64,000 bases of DNA from Nannochloris sp. 'desiccata' (Eukaryota; Chlorophyta; Trebouxiophyceae; Chlorellales; Chlorellaceae): contig JAGTXX020000012.1 of the NCBI GenBank assembly GCA_019044685.2, positions 682,001 to 746,000 of the forward strand, written 5' to 3'. The notes under the pieces were generated by a model that was not told the DNA's origin, ran no database searches, and was given only the letters and a program-made list of their open reading frames with translations. Made by a program: the position numbers and the translations under genes. Positions 10,488-24,200 of the stretch are shown here, in pieces. How positions within the stretch are numbered: position 1 is the first letter of the stretch; each line of letters starts with the position of its first letter.

Positions 10488-10681
10488 TAATTTTAAGGAT
10501 ATTACAAATGCTTTGAGCTAAATAACAAAAACAAATGCTAAAAAAATCCGCCGCCGCCACCTCAACTTACCTACCCGAATGCGATCGCCCACGATTGCTG
10601 GATTGAAGAATTTCGGTGCAACTGTTTTTTAACTAGTTGAAAATAAGGTTAGTCCTAGTTAACACATACCACGACCATTCA
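10488..10681. other. Spacer between SET gene start and ABC transporter stop
   Basis: A 194-bp region upstream of the SET gene and downstream of the ABC transporter, both on the minus strand. No gene was seen; it likely holds the SET promoter and the transporter 3' UTR. Confidence 0.4.
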
Positions 10682-13600
10682 TTACCGCCTCTGGTAGTTA
10701 ATTTTCTTCAAGGCCAAGTACGTCAGCGAAGAAAACATCCCTGCAAAGCCTAGTAAGATAGGCACTATCGGCCACATCATATAGCGGTGCCAATCGAACC
10801 TCCCTGCCAAAAACTCAGGTACAGGCATCACCTCGCCCTCAAAATTCCTAATATTTTCATCATCCAGATCACCCAGCTGTGAAATAGCCAGGCCATATAA
10901 AGACCAGGTCACAGGGTTTATATAATAGATCCAATATTTGTAATACACTGGCATAGCAGGCTGAGGAATAAGGAATCCGCAGAAGAGGTTCCAAAACCCA
11001 AAAAAGAACGAACAAAATACATTCGCTAATGCAACTACAGGTGTCAAAGCGACTGCAAACATTCCAAAAATGACAAAATACAGCAAAGTAAGGAAGAAAA
11101 ACAGCATGAAGAGGAAAAATTTGCCGGCATCGATAGCGAAATACACCATATAATACACAATACATGAGAATAGTACAGTTTGCACTAGTAAATACGGTAT
11201 TTCCACAGCTTGTTGTGCTAATGCAAAGGGTAAAATATGATAGTATCCAGCTGCACGCTCTCTATACATGACAGTTCTTTGGAGAGCTGCAGTGTGCTGG
11301 CAAGTCAAGCAATTCATAATACCCAAGAATAAAACACTGGAGAATAAAACACCCGCTATGTTGAGCACACCAGTTACGTTGGTTGTATCATTTCCCTGCC
11401 TCCAGAACAGCGATCCAAAAACAAAGGCGATGCCCAGGGTGACCACCAGTCTCGTTAGATTATACTCGGGCTGCCTCCAATACATTTTCCAAAACCGAAG
11501 CAAATTCGCTAAAAACTGCGTTTTAAACGACGACACGTGCATTTCTTCCATTGCCAACGGTTGAGAACCTGGTTTCGGTACTTCATATTGCTTTATTACT
11601 TCCATCATACTACGAGCCACGTCGCTACGAGCATATTCCTCTGCAAAATCTGTATGCAGTGCTTCTTCTCCTGCTGGAGAAGTGACTTGAAGCATCCAGT
11701 TTGCAGGGTTATGCCTCGGTGGCAAAGGTTTCACACCATTTATAGATTGCAAATACTCTACTAAATTTATCGCACCGTCACCTAGGGGGCCGCTGTACAC
11801 CACTCGCCCACCCGGTTTTAATAACAAAAGCTCATCAAAAGCTTCAAAGATATCATACGAAGGCTGATGAATAGTGCATACAACAGTACGGCCACTATTC
11901 ACGGTATTTCGGATAGCTGAAATGACTAAGCCAGCAGCACGGGCGTCTAAGCCAGAGGTAGGTTCGTCTAAAAAGACAATTGATGGATTAGCTACAAGCT
12001 CTACTGCCAAAGTAAGCCTCTTTCGTTGCTCTACATTCAGACCAGAGACTCCAGGAACTCCGACAAATGCATTAGAGATACGATCCAGCTCCACCAGTTC
12101 GAGCACCTCCCGTACAAACTTTCTTCTAATGGCAGTGTCAGTGGTACTCGGCAAACGCAGCAAAGCACTAAACGCCAAAGCCTCTTCAACAGAAGCTTGA
12201 GGTAGGTGAATATCTGTTTGTTCTACATATCCACTGATTTTAGCAAAAGTCTTACTTTCTTTAGGATGGCCGTTGACTCGGATGTCACCAGTAATGAGAC
12301 CGCCAGTTTTACGGCCAGCAAGGACGTCCATTAAAGTTGTCTTTCCAGCACCAGTAGCACCCATCAAAGCAGTGAGAATAAAGGGTCTAAAAACACCGTC
12401 AATATTGTACAAAAGACGGAGTTGACCAGCATGCGGGCCAGATTGCGCCACGTCATCAGGGCCAGCTTCTGTGTCAGGTGGAAGCGGCACAGAATATTCA
12501 ACTTTCTTAAAAGTAAGTACGACAGGGATAAAAGGAATGGCTGTACGTTGGCGATAATTTTCCGCAGCTTGCTCTGAGAAAAAAAGTCGCTCAGAAGTTG
12601 AGAGAGATGTTCGACGTCGAGGGGAAGTAGGGTGAGAGCCAGAAGAGATATTGGATACAGCCTCGTTGTCGGTGGCTGTAGTGGTGGTTATAGCAGGAGG
12701 AGATCCAGCATGCACAAAGAAGTTTGCAGCACTATGTTGCTGCTGTTGCGATGTAGCATTATTAGCAACAGGAGACGAAGAGGAAGGTTTCTTTCCGTCC
12801 TTTTCTTGACGAGGTCGAGGCTGGAGAGCTTGAATCGACACTTTTTGTGGAGGCGCAGAGCTGAGTCTTCCAGCTGCAGCGTGCTCATCTAACGCTTCAG
12901 GGGTAAGAACAACCCTCCTTTTGAACGGACCTAAGAAAGAAAGCGCTGCTACAAACAGCCCAAAATTCAGAATCCTGCAGAATAGTGGAAGAAAAAAAAC
13001 ATTTGGCGGTTTTTCTTTATTCTTCCATTCATTTGGAAGTTAAAAAATGCAAAAAACATCAAGTGAATGGTTCTTACCCTGTAGCTATAATAAAGCCAAC
13101 AGCAGCCCAGCACCACCAATAATCATCAGGGAACCCTCGAAACTCTAAAATATCAGCACCCAGGGTTGAATTTGGATTAGCAGGGTCACTCTTTTCCCAA
13201 TTCCCAGATGTAAATTCGTTGATGGCCAGCGCTTTCATAGCCCAGAAGAACGGATTAGGCCACAACCCTTGAAGCCACCACGCAGGAACGCTATCTGTGT
13301 TGATCACAAACCCAGATATATTGATAAAAATCAATAGAAAAAAAGAACCCACAGCAGTGGAGATTGTGTCGTCTCTGCACACCGCAGCAATAAGCTGGAA
13401 AAGCAGCACCGACCAGACATTTATTAAAAACATAATCAGCCAAAACATTAAAAAACGAACTGAAGGATCAAACCCAACGAGCCAGTAGACAATATTTGTC
13501 CATAACGTTGCTTCAATAAGACAAAATGGCACACGCAACAAGAAAGTAGGAATTGCGAACGACCAACCAGGGTAGAATTTCATTGCGCGTTGTTTATGAA

Positions 13601-15550
13601 ATACAGGTAAACGGTCACATAAAACATGCATTTCACTTATGCCACCTAAAAGCTGATATAAAAGCGAGTAGAAAAGCACCCCCATGAAGAAATTGCCATC
13701 ATCAACATTATTTTTATCTTCTCTCCAAAAGGCGCTGGAGAGAACCAATGCCATGAGGGCAACTTGAAACGTTCTAATGAAGGCGAATATTTTAGTGCGT
13801 TTTTGTAATGTCCAAGAACGAGACGCAACAGCACGTACTAAAGTACCTTTTGAAGCTCCATATTTGGATTCTGCGAGCCCCAAGCGCCCTGAACCCGAGG
13901 CTGGCTTTTGAAAAGGGTGGCTCAGTTCTTGTTCTTGAGCAGTGCGCCAGATATCTGAAGCATGAAAGGCGTGTTGCATAGAACGAGGAGTAATATACCG
14001 CCACGCTTTTGTTTCATCGGCCCAGTATTTTTCTTGTTCCGTTATCACAGCGACTTCTTGCAAAAAATCTGCGACGCCTCTATTGAGCGGGACCTCAAAG
14101 CCCAGATCTTGGAAAAAGGGTTCAATAAATTCTTTAGGACCGTGAAATACTATTTTTCCAGCAGCTAATAGAATAACATCATCAAAAAGCTCATACGTCT
14201 CGGGAGATGGCTGCAATAATCCCACTAATAACGTTGCATTCAATACATGGCAGACGTCCCTCAGCGCCTTTACTATTTCAAAAGTTGTGTTACTGTCAAG
14301 TCCAGTTGATATTTCATCAGCAAAAATAACACGTGCAGGGCCTACAATGATCTCTCCTGTTGTCAAACGCTTTCTTTCGCCCCCAGATATTCCTCGCAGC
14401 ATGGCATTTCCCACGACAGTTCCAGAAGCGTGCTCCAGTCTCAAAAGTTTTAAAGCAAGCTCTGTAATCAAGTTATGTTTGCCTCCACTTATTAACGATT
14501 TAACAAAAGCGTCTATGGAAGGCTCTGGTGTGATCCCTCTAGCGTCTTCTCTTGCTATAAGCTCTTCAAAAACGGTTCTGCGATGGCCAGCACCTTGAAC
14601 TCGAGCTGAGAATTCCAAAGTTTCTCTCACAGTAAGCTCGCCGTAATGCAAATCTACTTGAGAAACGTATGCAGCGGAACGTTCCACTACAAACTCATCA
14701 AGATTCATTCCATTATAGGTCAACTCAGAAGAAGAAAATTTTAGGCCAGGGGTGCTGCGAGTGAGGCCAGCAAGGGTGCGAAGAAAAGTCGTTTTACCAC
14801 TTTGAGGTGGTCCTAGAAGTAAAGTAAACCTTCCAGGACGGAGAATACCTGAAGCAGAGTCAACAATCACGTGCCTTTTAGGAGGGGATGCACGTGAAGA
14901 ACCAAATTTACTCATCGCTGGCTCAAGACGAGAAAAAACAGAAGAGGTTAAAGTTGGCAAAGCACGGCTCGCAACAATCACTTTTCCAGCAACAGTGACG
15001 TCTCTGTATCGTACTGTGATGGTAGGGGGACTTAGGTCAACAGCAGCGAGTCTTTTACGAAGACGTGTCAAGATGGCGACAGTGTCAGTTGCATCGTCAG
15101 CTGGCTCTTGTTCCATGACTTTTTCCATGATAGACTGGGTTACTTTTCTGCTTAGTTTTTTGGCATTGTGTAAAGCAACGCCACCACCTTCCTGAAGCAT
15201 GGTAAAAGTAAATAGTTAGTAAGCGGTGAAGTTGCAAATATTCTTTATTTGTAAAGAAACAGCAAAAGCGGCCGGATTTTACTATATAAATAAACAAGCT
15301 TTGAGCTCACCTCTGCAGGCAATACTACAGTTCGACGCCTTTTATTCTCTTTAATGCGACCCAAAGCTGCACTTCTTAGTGCTGCAAAATCATCTTGGCG
15401 ACCAGAGTTGGCCAAGTCCACGAGTTCATATTGCTGACGAATTGCTTCACTTGTTTCACCCCTAGTCCACTCACGACTCCCTCCTCGAGAGGCCTCCTCC
15501 CTTGGAAGATCGCCTTGTAAAATGTCCACTGGGCCTAGATACGAGGTCAT
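10682..15550 (-). CDS. Full-size ABCG/PDR-type ABC transporter
   Basis: Three exons, 15550-15311, 15191-13078 and 12974-10682, join in phase to 1,548 residues. The layout is NBD1-TMD1-NBD2-TMD2. NBD1 has Walker A GPPQSGKTT (about residue 207), signature ISGGERKRLTTGE and Walker B VIFADEISTGLDS. NBD2 has Walker A GATGAGKTT, the signature-equivalent VSGLNVEQRKRLTLAVEL and Walker B IVFLDEPTSGLDA. Each NBD is followed by about six hydrophobic segments of the ABC2 type. This reverse order and length are those of pleiotropic drug resistance pumps, which export lipids, terpenoids or xenobiotics across the plasma membrane. The N-terminal 80-residue exon (TRGETSEAIRQQYELVDLAN) is short, polar and soluble. 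The non-canonical NBD2 signature is usual in this family. The substrate cannot be inferred. Confidence 0.94.
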
Positions 15551-15951
15551 TGAATATAAATGGACAGATAAATCAAGGAAAATAAACTGTCAACGGAGCT
15601 GGTGGCGGGGGAGCCAGACTGGACCTCTTTTGCTTTGTTATACTCAAGCTTGCCATCCAAGGCTGTGTCGACGTTTTTTCAAGGCTGAATTATTGGTTTT
15701 TGGTGTACATGTTTCTTTAGTGGGGTTTATGTCAGCCCATACGGCACTTCTTTTTGGGAGAGTCGACTCGCAGCTGGGTGAGGCGGCTAAGCCACTGCTT
15801 TTCATTTGAATGGCTGTTCAAAAATTCTATCGCAAATAAGTGACTGAAAAAAAAAAAGCAAGCCTCACCATCACATTATTCTTCTAAACTTGCAAATTCC
15901 GTGCTCACCTGTTGCCTAGTTCCTTGTGTTTACAGAGAGCTTGCGGCAACA
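15551..15951. promoter_or_regulatory. Divergent region between ABC transporter and oxygenase
   Basis: There are 401 bp between divergent start codons. An open frame at 15522-15809 has no domain and overlaps the transporter start, so I do not call it. An in-frame GTG at 15901 precedes the oxygenase ATG and was rejected as a start. No RNA gene seen. Confidence 0.4.
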
Positions 15952-17451
15952 ATGTCACGCGTTGATCTCGATCAGTCTGGAATTCTTAAAGGCGTTAAAG
16001 ACGTGGAAGCCAACCCCCATTGCCCAGCCCTCCCCGTCTTCAACTTAGACGTTTATTTAAATAACGGCAATGACGACGGTTCTCACGAAGAGGTTGCCAA
16101 CCTGTGTGCTGCCTTAGCAAATTGTCTTCGCCAGAGCGGTGCCTTGGTCGTTCGTGATCCTCGCGTCAACCAAAGCGAAAATGAACGCTTTCTTTCCCTC
16201 ATGGAACGCTACTTCAGCCAATCTACTGAAGCAAAAATGCAGGATGTCCATCCAGAGGTGAGCTAAAAGCTTGTTGAAAATGAAGTATTTGCCATGTGCC
16301 GCCGCTTTCACTTTTTATATTTTGTTTTTCCTCCAGCTGGCATATCAAGTAGGTACTACGCCTGAAGGCACTGAAACGCCCCGCTGCTTACGAGATAAAC
16401 GCATTTTAGATCAAGCGTCAAAACTGGCACCAGAAAACCGCCCTACAAGCCCACAGACCGCCGATGTCAAGTGGAGGTTCTTTTGGAGGGTTGGGCCACG
16501 GCCTACGCATACTCGATTTGAAGAATTGAATGCAGAACCGGTGGTTCCAGCGGCGTTCCCCGAGTGGGAAATGGTTATGAATAGTTGGGGCTCGAAAATG
16601 CTCGGAGCTGTGCACACAGTGAGTTCTTCGATATAATACTATGGGTTGAAGTATTCACCCGGGCCAAAAGAAAGGCGCCCCACCGTCTCGCTTGAGCTAT
16701 GGATTCTATTCTTGAACTAGAATCTAATACTAGTATTCCTATCTCAATTTAATTAAATTACAGGTGGCGGAGATGCTCGCGTTGGGCTTTGGATTAGAAA
16801 AAGATGCTTTCACGCAAAGAATGAAACTGGGAGCTCATCTACTCGCCCCAACAGGTGCAGATTTGAATAAATATGGCAAAGTAGGGACTGTGTTTGCAGG
16901 ATACCATTATGATTTGAATTTTCTCACTATTCACGGCAAAAGCCACTTTCCAGGCTTGTGTATTTGGTTGAAAAGTGGACAGAAGGTCCCGGTGAGGATT
17001 CCCGACGGGTGTTTGTTGCTGCAAGCTGGGAAACAACTGGAATGGTTGACTGCTGGAGATGTTCAGGCAGGATTCCATGAGGTTAGTGACGAGCATACTA
17101 AAATCGGGGGTACTGGGTGCTTGAAAATTAGTTAAATTCCAACATCTTAGGGAAGAAATCTCTCAAAGTAATAGCTAATCTAAGAGATAACTTCACTCTG
17201 GATCTTTGTAGGTTGTATGCACCCAAGAAACTATAGAAGCCGCTGAAAGAGCACGTAAAGAGGGCAGACCAGCTTGGCGAGTGAGCTCTACTGTTTTCTC
17301 TCAGGTTGCCTCTGATGAACTTCTGAGACCCATTATGCGGCCTTTTGTGACGCCTGAAGCTCTGGCTGCCTACCCTCCTATACCTGCTGGCAAATATGTA
17401 GAACAAGAATTAGAGGCAATAAATTTGAGAGCGGTTTATCCCCCTGCTTAA
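15952..17451 (+). CDS. 2-oxoglutarate/Fe(II)-dependent oxygenase, isopenicillin-N-synthase-like
   Basis: Four exons, 15952-16257, 16337-16618, 16764-17081 and 17212-17451, all phase 0, encode 381 residues. The jelly-roll iron site is complete: His244 and Asp246 in GYHYDLNFLTIHG, the distal His301 in QAGFHEVV, and an R-x-S pair (Arg325, Ser327 in AWRVSS) for 2-oxoglutarate binding. An N-terminal DIOX_N-like helix region (LCAALANCLRQSGALVVRDPR) fits this class. Such cytosolic enzymes hydroxylate or desaturate small molecules such as hormones or secondary metabolites. ATG 15952 was chosen because the frame upstream starts only with GTG. The substrate is unknown; the gene lies alone between the ABC pump and the BTB gene. 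Confidence 0.9.
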
Positions 17452-17840
17452 ATCTCGATTAAATGTGAAGATCTCGTTCTCCCCAATAGACAAATAGGCA
17501 ACAAACCCAGTGTCTCTTCAACAAATCTACACCCCGACTCTTCCTGCACAATCCAGTAACTATGGCGAGTCAGCGAGCGAGCGGTAAGAAACTCATTAAA
17601 TATATATAGATTTCTTAACAAAGTCTTCGACTCCAAAAAGCGACAGATTAATGAAATTTGAATGAGAAATTTTCTAGGAAAGGCTTGCGGACACTTTCCC
17701 CTTCGTTTTTGGCTTCTAAGGTTGCAATTTTAGGCCAACAAGGTTATCTTTTTAAATAGATCTAATATTTGAATATTATAGAAAGCCTGTAGGGACGCTG
17801 CTGTATCGCTGCCTTTGTAAAACGTTGGGAAATTACAAAG
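17452..17840. other. Gene-free stretch between oxygenase and ARM/BTB gene
   Basis: This 389-bp region lies between two plus-strand genes. It would hold the oxygenase 3' UTR and the ARM/BTB promoter. I see no RNA gene and no convincing reading frame. Confidence 0.5.
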
Positions 17841-20489
17841 ATGGCGCTCGGCGGTGGACTCTCGCCAAAACAAGGCCATTTAGAGAGGCTGTTAGAGCTG
17901 ACTGCTGGGATCGGGTTCAATAATAAGGTAAGAAAAAATGAAACGCATTTGAAGTAGCGGAAGTGGCAAAATGGAGAGCACGATTGCTTCCCCTTACCCC
18001 TACGCAGATCGGATTCCAATCTGCCTTTGAACACCTTCCACGTACCAAAATGCACCCTAAGGATAGTATCTTGATTATTCATGATTGCATTGAATGTCGA
18101 AATGGGCTCTTAATGCCCATATCATCTATGACCCCTAAAATTGAACACTCCCCTTGTCCCAATTTCCCCGATGCAGCCCTCTGACCCACGGGAGGAGGCC
18201 CTTATTCATAACTTATTGGCTATTTGTACTAGAAGGTTAGCCACAGATGGCCAATGTTGTGCTGTAGAGGCCTTGGGTGGGGGTGACATCACCATACCCC
18301 TGCTCCATCTCTGTGGCACAACCTCTGGCGTGGCTCAATCTCTCTCTCTCCAGGCACTTAAGACATGGGCCGAAGATCACGAAGGATGCCTGCAAGCCTG
18401 CATCCAGGCAGGCTCTATTCCTCTTCTACTCTCTGTCCTTGAGGCATCACTCCCCGCCTCGGAATCTGATGTGGCAGCTGCATACTCTGCATCCCTTGCA
18501 GTTATTCTCCTTCGTGCTTTAGTCAGACAAGATGGCACTGATGCCTCTTCATCATTCTTGGCTGCCAATGGCATTGCGATTCTCCTTAATTTACTTACTA
18601 GATTGCAGCTCGATACCCGGTCTTTATGCCTTGTCTTGTACTTGATGAATGATGTGACTCGTCGTAGTACAGAAGTACTGGACAGAGCAATAGAAGCAAA
18701 GGCAGTAGATCAAGTCGTTGCAGTTCTCAGACAACCTATCTCTGAAGCGACAAAGTTTGCAGCTCTGATATTGAATCGCTGGTCTTTGGCGGCACAGCAC
18801 ATCCCAGCCATCTGGGCTGCCGGCTCTGTTGATGCTTTGCTGTACGTGTTGGGAGCATCATGCATTAAAGAAAATGTCAACGTAGATCCTGAAACTGTAG
18901 CATACGCTCTCTCAGCATTTGCCATTATGACTCAAGACGCCGTGGATTGTGTGCGCGCTAAGCTTCTTTCTTCCTCGTCCGATCTCACCGCCATGACCAG
19001 GGCAGTTGCTTTTTACGAACGGTGCTTTAAAGGCGTAGGCTTTCCTCACGCTATGATGTGTATGTTACTAGATGGTTCTCAAGGGGCTGCGTTAGTTGCT
19101 GCTTTAGGAGCTAACGGGCTTTTACCTCTTTGGCTCAACGCTCGTCATGTTGGAACTCAACTTGCTCAACGCACAGCACAGCAGGATGCTATGTCTGCTT
19201 TGGCAGCCATATTTGACCCAGATGAGACATTGAAGATTACTATTGCAATGAGCCACTTGTTACAAAGATGCCCTGAACCTCACTTCTTGCAGTCTGTGCT
19301 GGGTGAAGGCCGTTTGGAAAACTTAGCAATGGGTGCCTTTGGTGAACTGTTGGCGAGTGAAGGCACTGGCTCGTATTCTGTCTTTAGTGGCCAGTTCGTT
19401 CCCTCTATTCCTTCTTGTGAAGACTTTTCCTTAATGTCGCCTGCGCCTAGTAGTGCATTGGAAGCTTGGACTACTGTTACTGTTGGCAGCGGTGACCTTG
19501 AAGGCAACAGCTCTTGCGAAGTACCATCAGTATCATCACCTCAGGAACAAGAAGAAAGGCCGACAGTAATTGATCCATGCACCGCTGTTGTTGAAGATCC
19601 TCGTCCGCAAATGGCTCCTTCTCTTTCTGCTACTCTCATCCCACCTTCTCCGGGTGCAACCATTTCTCGTGGCGGCAATGAAATTCCAAATAGCAACAGA
19701 AATCTCGTTGCTGCAGAAAGCAACAGCTGCATTGCTGCCTTAACCAGACTGGTCGCTCTTACCACTCTACAAGACACCACCAATACCCACCACGCTGCTT
19801 CTGAAGATGCTTCTGTGGATATGGATACCTCTCCTATCGAGCCTGTCTTTAAACGCCAACGCCTTGTTGGCTCTTGTACACATTCTCCCAGCCCTGCTTT
19901 TAAAAAAGAGGACGTCGGAGTACCTCGCTACGATACTCTTTGCTTTGTCGTAGGTGGGCAAGAAGTCCACGCGGTTGGTTTCGTTCTTGAAGCACACTCG
20001 TTTTTCTTACGTGGTTTATTAAGTACAGTAAATCACGTAGGAGAAAGGGTTTTGGTTCCTCAATTGGCTGCGTTTTCACCAGAGTCGATGCACCGTCTAT
20101 TTGTGCAGACCGTAGAGTGGAGTTACACTGGTGAAGTAGAAAATCTGGGTTCTTGCCCTGATACCGCCTTTGATATGTGGGCTTTAGCTGAATTCTTACA
20201 AATTGATGGTTTACAACGCTACTGTGAAGCTTTTATAGAGCAGTGGTTTACTGCTCGCCCTGAAATTGTGCTTCATAGTTTGAAGCTGGCCGAGTCGTAT
20301 CCCTCTGCCGAGCCACTTCGTTGCCGTGTTGCCCGTCACGTACTGACGCTCCTCGTTGATCGCGAGCGTAGTATTGAGGCGGAACGTGTGGTAGCAGCTG
20401 CTGCTGCAGCTGGTCATGCCTCTACTTTAGGTATGGCGGTAGGGGCAGAATTGAGAGAACGGTTGACAACTGCGGCTGCTGCATTGTGA
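17841..20489 (+). CDS. Armadillo-repeat and BTB/POZ domain protein
   Basis: A short first exon 17841-17927 (MALGGGLSPKQGHLERLLEL) joins in phase to 18177-20489, giving 799 residues. The N-terminal half (to about residue 440) is alpha-helical and Ala/Leu-rich with armadillo-like repeats. A Ser/Pro-rich disordered linker follows. A C-terminal BTB domain begins about residue 615 (YDTLCFVVGGQEVHAVGFVL, then AHSFFLRGLLS) with a BACK-like helical tail to the end. BTB proteins of this build commonly act as substrate adaptors for Cullin-3 ubiquitin ligases, with the ARM repeats binding the target; this role is inferred. The ATG at 17841 is preferred because the long exon has no suitable ATG before its acceptor at 18176. 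Confidence 0.84.
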
Positions 20490-20835
20490 TTGGCAGTCGC
20501 ATATAATTCGAATAAAATAATTAATTCCCAAAACTAAAAAATTATATTTTTAACAATACGAGACTGGTATTTGTCTGCTCTTCCTTTTTTTTTACCCAAA
20601 GTATATCTCTTTATCCTTTTTATTTTCAGCGGGAAATTTTTTTCCTCTGAATCTGAAATAGGGAGCAAAGTTTGCACCTAATCTTCTGTCGTACGCACTT
20701 TCTTATACCATGCAGCTGTTGCGTTATTCAATATTTACATGTAATCGCAGGATGGCTTCATTGAAAGTAGGAAATAAAAGCCAGCTTCTGGGACGTGCTT
20801 CAAGTGATCATCCGTCAGCATAGCACAGCATAAAG
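20490..20835. other. Host sequence between ARM/BTB gene and transposon
   Basis: This is 346 bp of AT-rich flanking DNA containing the ARM/BTB 3' UTR and ending in the left target-site duplication GCATAAAG at 20828-20835. No gene seen. Confidence 0.55.
20828..20835. repeat. Left 8-bp target-site duplication (GCATAAAG)
   Basis: The octamer is identical to 27975-27982 and directly abuts the left terminal inverted repeat. Confidence 0.93.
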
Positions 20836-20890
20836 CACAAGCCTTCGGCCCCTACAATATTCACATGAAATTCTTAAATGAGATTCTCTA
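20836..20890 (+). repeat. Left terminal inverted repeat of KDZ element
   Basis: It matches the reverse complement of 27920-27974 with four mismatches: positions 1 and 3 at the tip, and two single changes near positions 13 and 19. It begins CACAAGCCTTCGG. Confidence 0.95.
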
Positions 20891-21211
20891 AAACGCTTAT
20901 TGCTTTGCTCTCTTCAGCTCAAGCTTATTAAATATTTATTTACTAGTTTATACCAACCGCCTGGCTGCCTACGCCCCGGCTAGGTACAGTTTGGACATCA
21001 TGATGATCATCCTGAGTTGCAGTGTAAAGTTTGCAAGGTGTTGCGAGGGCGTCCGTTGTTTCGTTTTCAACTCCATTTTGTCATCAAATTGTATGCACTC
21101 AGTTTAAGCAGGCTTCTAGTGCGCTTTTCTCTCGAAATTGCCCTACTCGAAATTGCTCTCCCAAGAGAGAAATTTATGATTAAAAAGCAATAAAATGAGC
21201 TGGATAAGTTA
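20891..21211. other. Subterminal noncoding region of the KDZ element
   Basis: This interval lies between the left repeat and the open transposase frame. It probably carries the transposase promoter and possibly an unresolved first exon. No in-frame ATG connects to the frame that opens after the stop at 21212. Confidence 0.4.
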
Positions 21212-21214
21212 TAA

Positions 21215-24200
21215 ATCGAGGCTGAGAGTTTGGCAAATCGTATAGAGAGTGTATATCATAAAATTGGAGGCGACTTCCTGTTTTTCTGGGTTGACGACGC
21301 TCCCAGATTCAAATTGAGCTACACCGCCACTGTTAATTTTGCAGATGCCCTTGCGGACCAGGGAGCAGGCGCACTGAGCAACTTCTTCCACGAAGCTAAC
21401 GAAAATAACGTTACTAGCCACAGTCACATCAATTTATGGTCAACAATAGGGACTCACAACATCAGAAAATTTATAGTGACGGGACCAGACTGGAGTCATT
21501 TGTCATCGAAGAGAAAAGCTACCGAAAGAGGCAGGCAACCGGACTACATCATTAAATGTTTGATCGAGTTAAAACACGAAGGCTTGCCATTTGTATTTTT
21601 CTATAGACCGCTCATGAAGTCGGCTACTGAAGCGCAGTGGGTAATCTGCGAGGTATTTCCAGAGGCACACGCTGCAACCTTGGTCAATACTGATGCCTGG
21701 AAGCAGCTGCTGCGGTCAACCGAAATTTTACCTCCACCTAGACCGAAATTTAATGCTGCTTACAGAAGACCAGCAAAGCAGCCCAGGTTGGGACCAACAC
21801 GTCGTCAGTTCAATTCAACGGTAGTTGGCGGTGGTTGGGAAAATGCACAAATCAGAGAAGAGCGTCGAAGAGAATATTTGAAGCCTTTGCAGGACGCTGG
21901 GGTAACTGAAAATGTTTTTCTGGAACGCATGAAGCATCTTTTATCTTCATCTAGCAGTTTACCACCAACTCTGGTGCTTGATGATGGCGATGAGCTCCAA
22001 GTGGTCATGCCTGATTTTATTGGGCAACAAGAAACCCTATCAAAGGTGCCTGTTCTGGTAAGTGATGTTGGATGCGGTGTCCTTCACCTGTTTTGAATGA
22101 ATTCTATTCTTCTAATCTTTCTCTATCCTATTATCTTGCAGGTATCACTTGAGCAGGGCGAGGAACCAAAGTGCCGGTGCACCTGTCGCCTATATCGCGT
22201 AACCGCCGTCTGTGCACATGTTGGCCTGATTATCACGTATGAAAATGAGTTTAGAAAATTGAATTTGGCAACTGGACGTGTTGCAGGTGTAGTACCTATC
22301 GAAAACACGGATGGCGCACTTGTTGCTTATACTGTGCACGGCAAGATTGTTCGAGTAATGAAAGAGAACAACAAACCGAAGTTCAGCTGCACTCACTGCA
22401 GTGGAAGTAACTGCAATCATGCTTGTGAGTCAATACGCTATGCAGAGAAATATGGAATTGGCTCTGATTGCATTGATGGTGATTTAGACGGCACCGAGGA
22501 CGACGATGATAGACATAAATATTTGCAGTTGAAAGATGGTACGTGAAATACGGAATTTAAATCTGAAATGTACTTGGTAGTTGCTGATCTTTTCTCTCCT
22601 TTGCAGGTCATTATCACTTGCCAACTGGGCCTTACTTGGCCAAAGTCACCATGTGTTACCGATGCCATCGAGCGTTTGCTCTTCAAAAAAAAAATGTTTT
22701 CAAGGTAGGTAATTGATGTCTAGATATGCTTTTTTGTATGGTATTTGACACATTATACTAATTACTCGTTGTATCAAATTCGTGGTTTGCAGGACCGTGT
22801 GAGCAACGTTGAGTATGCTTTGGCGCCGCAGCGGGGAGGCCCCTGCACCTGTGACGGTTGTTACGATTCCGGCTCCTATGAGTTTGTTTCTAACTGCAAC
22901 TTGTTTATGGAACGCTCTGATGGATGCTTACAGCTCCCTTTGTATAATCTGCATTGCTCAAACAAGAACCCGGCTTGTTGCAAGAGGTACAATGGTTCCG
23001 AAGATGGGGTCTTCATGATTAGTAAGACTCAAGCTGTCTCTCTTGGCTTTCTTTATCGAAATTTGGAGCTATACCATGCTTCTGGACTCTCCCCTGCTGC
23101 ATTTTATACTGCTGTTTTGGAAAATGAATACAATAGGCCATATGAAGGTTCAAAGCCCAATGTGGACCTATTCTCTGAAAATACTTGGCGCCAAGCCCTC
23201 TTCTTGTTCTTGTGTAGCCTTCGCAACACGTCGTCAGGGAATGTATTCAAGTTTGCTCATTGTAGAAACTGTCTTGAGAGCCTTATAATTGATGGTACTG
23301 CAGTGACCATGAAGGGAGATCGTTTTACAGGCCAGCCTATCAATGCCGTCTTGGAGGACGCCAGAGTGGTAGAGCAAAAGCATAATATGAACTCTGGAGC
23401 ATTTTTTAATATTCAAGCAGAGAGGAAGACTTTGAACACGATAGCTAGGCGTTATGCGAAGAGCATAAAGGCTATTGACAGCACACCCGAGTCCCCTCTT
23501 CCCAAACTTTGCGATTGCGATAAAAAACTAGAAGAACGAGCGGGTAGTTATGGCTTGGACCTGTTTTTAAAATGGGTTGATGAGAAGATTCAAGCTAGAG
23601 AGTTGTCAAAGGCAGAGAGAGAAGCGATTTACTACTTTTTGGGAAGAAATATTGGTACCAATAGCCCTGTGCTTGCTTATTTCCCCAACCTGCTCGTATC
23701 TCTAATAGAAGATAAAATCAGCGGCGACTCTCGCTTGTTGCCAAGAACTGTTGTGGATGCCATCGCAGCATCTTCCCCTAGCTTGTTTAATGTTCTCAAA
23801 GTATCAGGTGCTCGTCGTAGTCGTCCATTTACTGTACCAGAAGCATTTCTGCCATTGCTTAGAGTACTTTGCGAGCGAGCGCACCATTGCACAGAGGGTC
23901 CCGGCATCGAGGAAGTAGATGAACTCGCTCAAGAAGACGCTAGAAGGCAGGAGTCCTCTGCAGAATCTCTTGAATGTCTCGGCACTAGAGTGTGTGTGGG
24001 GATCCCTCAGCTAAGAGAACGGCCCAAATTTACTGCTGATAAGGCCAAGGACTTCATTGGTTGTAATAAACAGTTTCTTAAAGGGCGTGGGCGCACTGGT
24101 GGGGTGATGACAATATTTTGCCCACATGGCGTCTGCTATGCAGGATTTATTCTCCCAAAGGCGGAAAGCAGAGATCATTTGTTCAGTTTTATGGTGAAAT

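Noticed and set aside
15522..15809. 95-codon plus-strand frame between ABC transporter and oxygenase
   Set aside because: No domain, overlaps the transporter first exon, composition not coding-like.
18020..18050. T-arm-like inverted repeat in the ARM/BTB intron
   Set aside because: The loop does not fit the tRNA T-loop consensus and no acceptor or D arm can be paired on either side, permuted or not.
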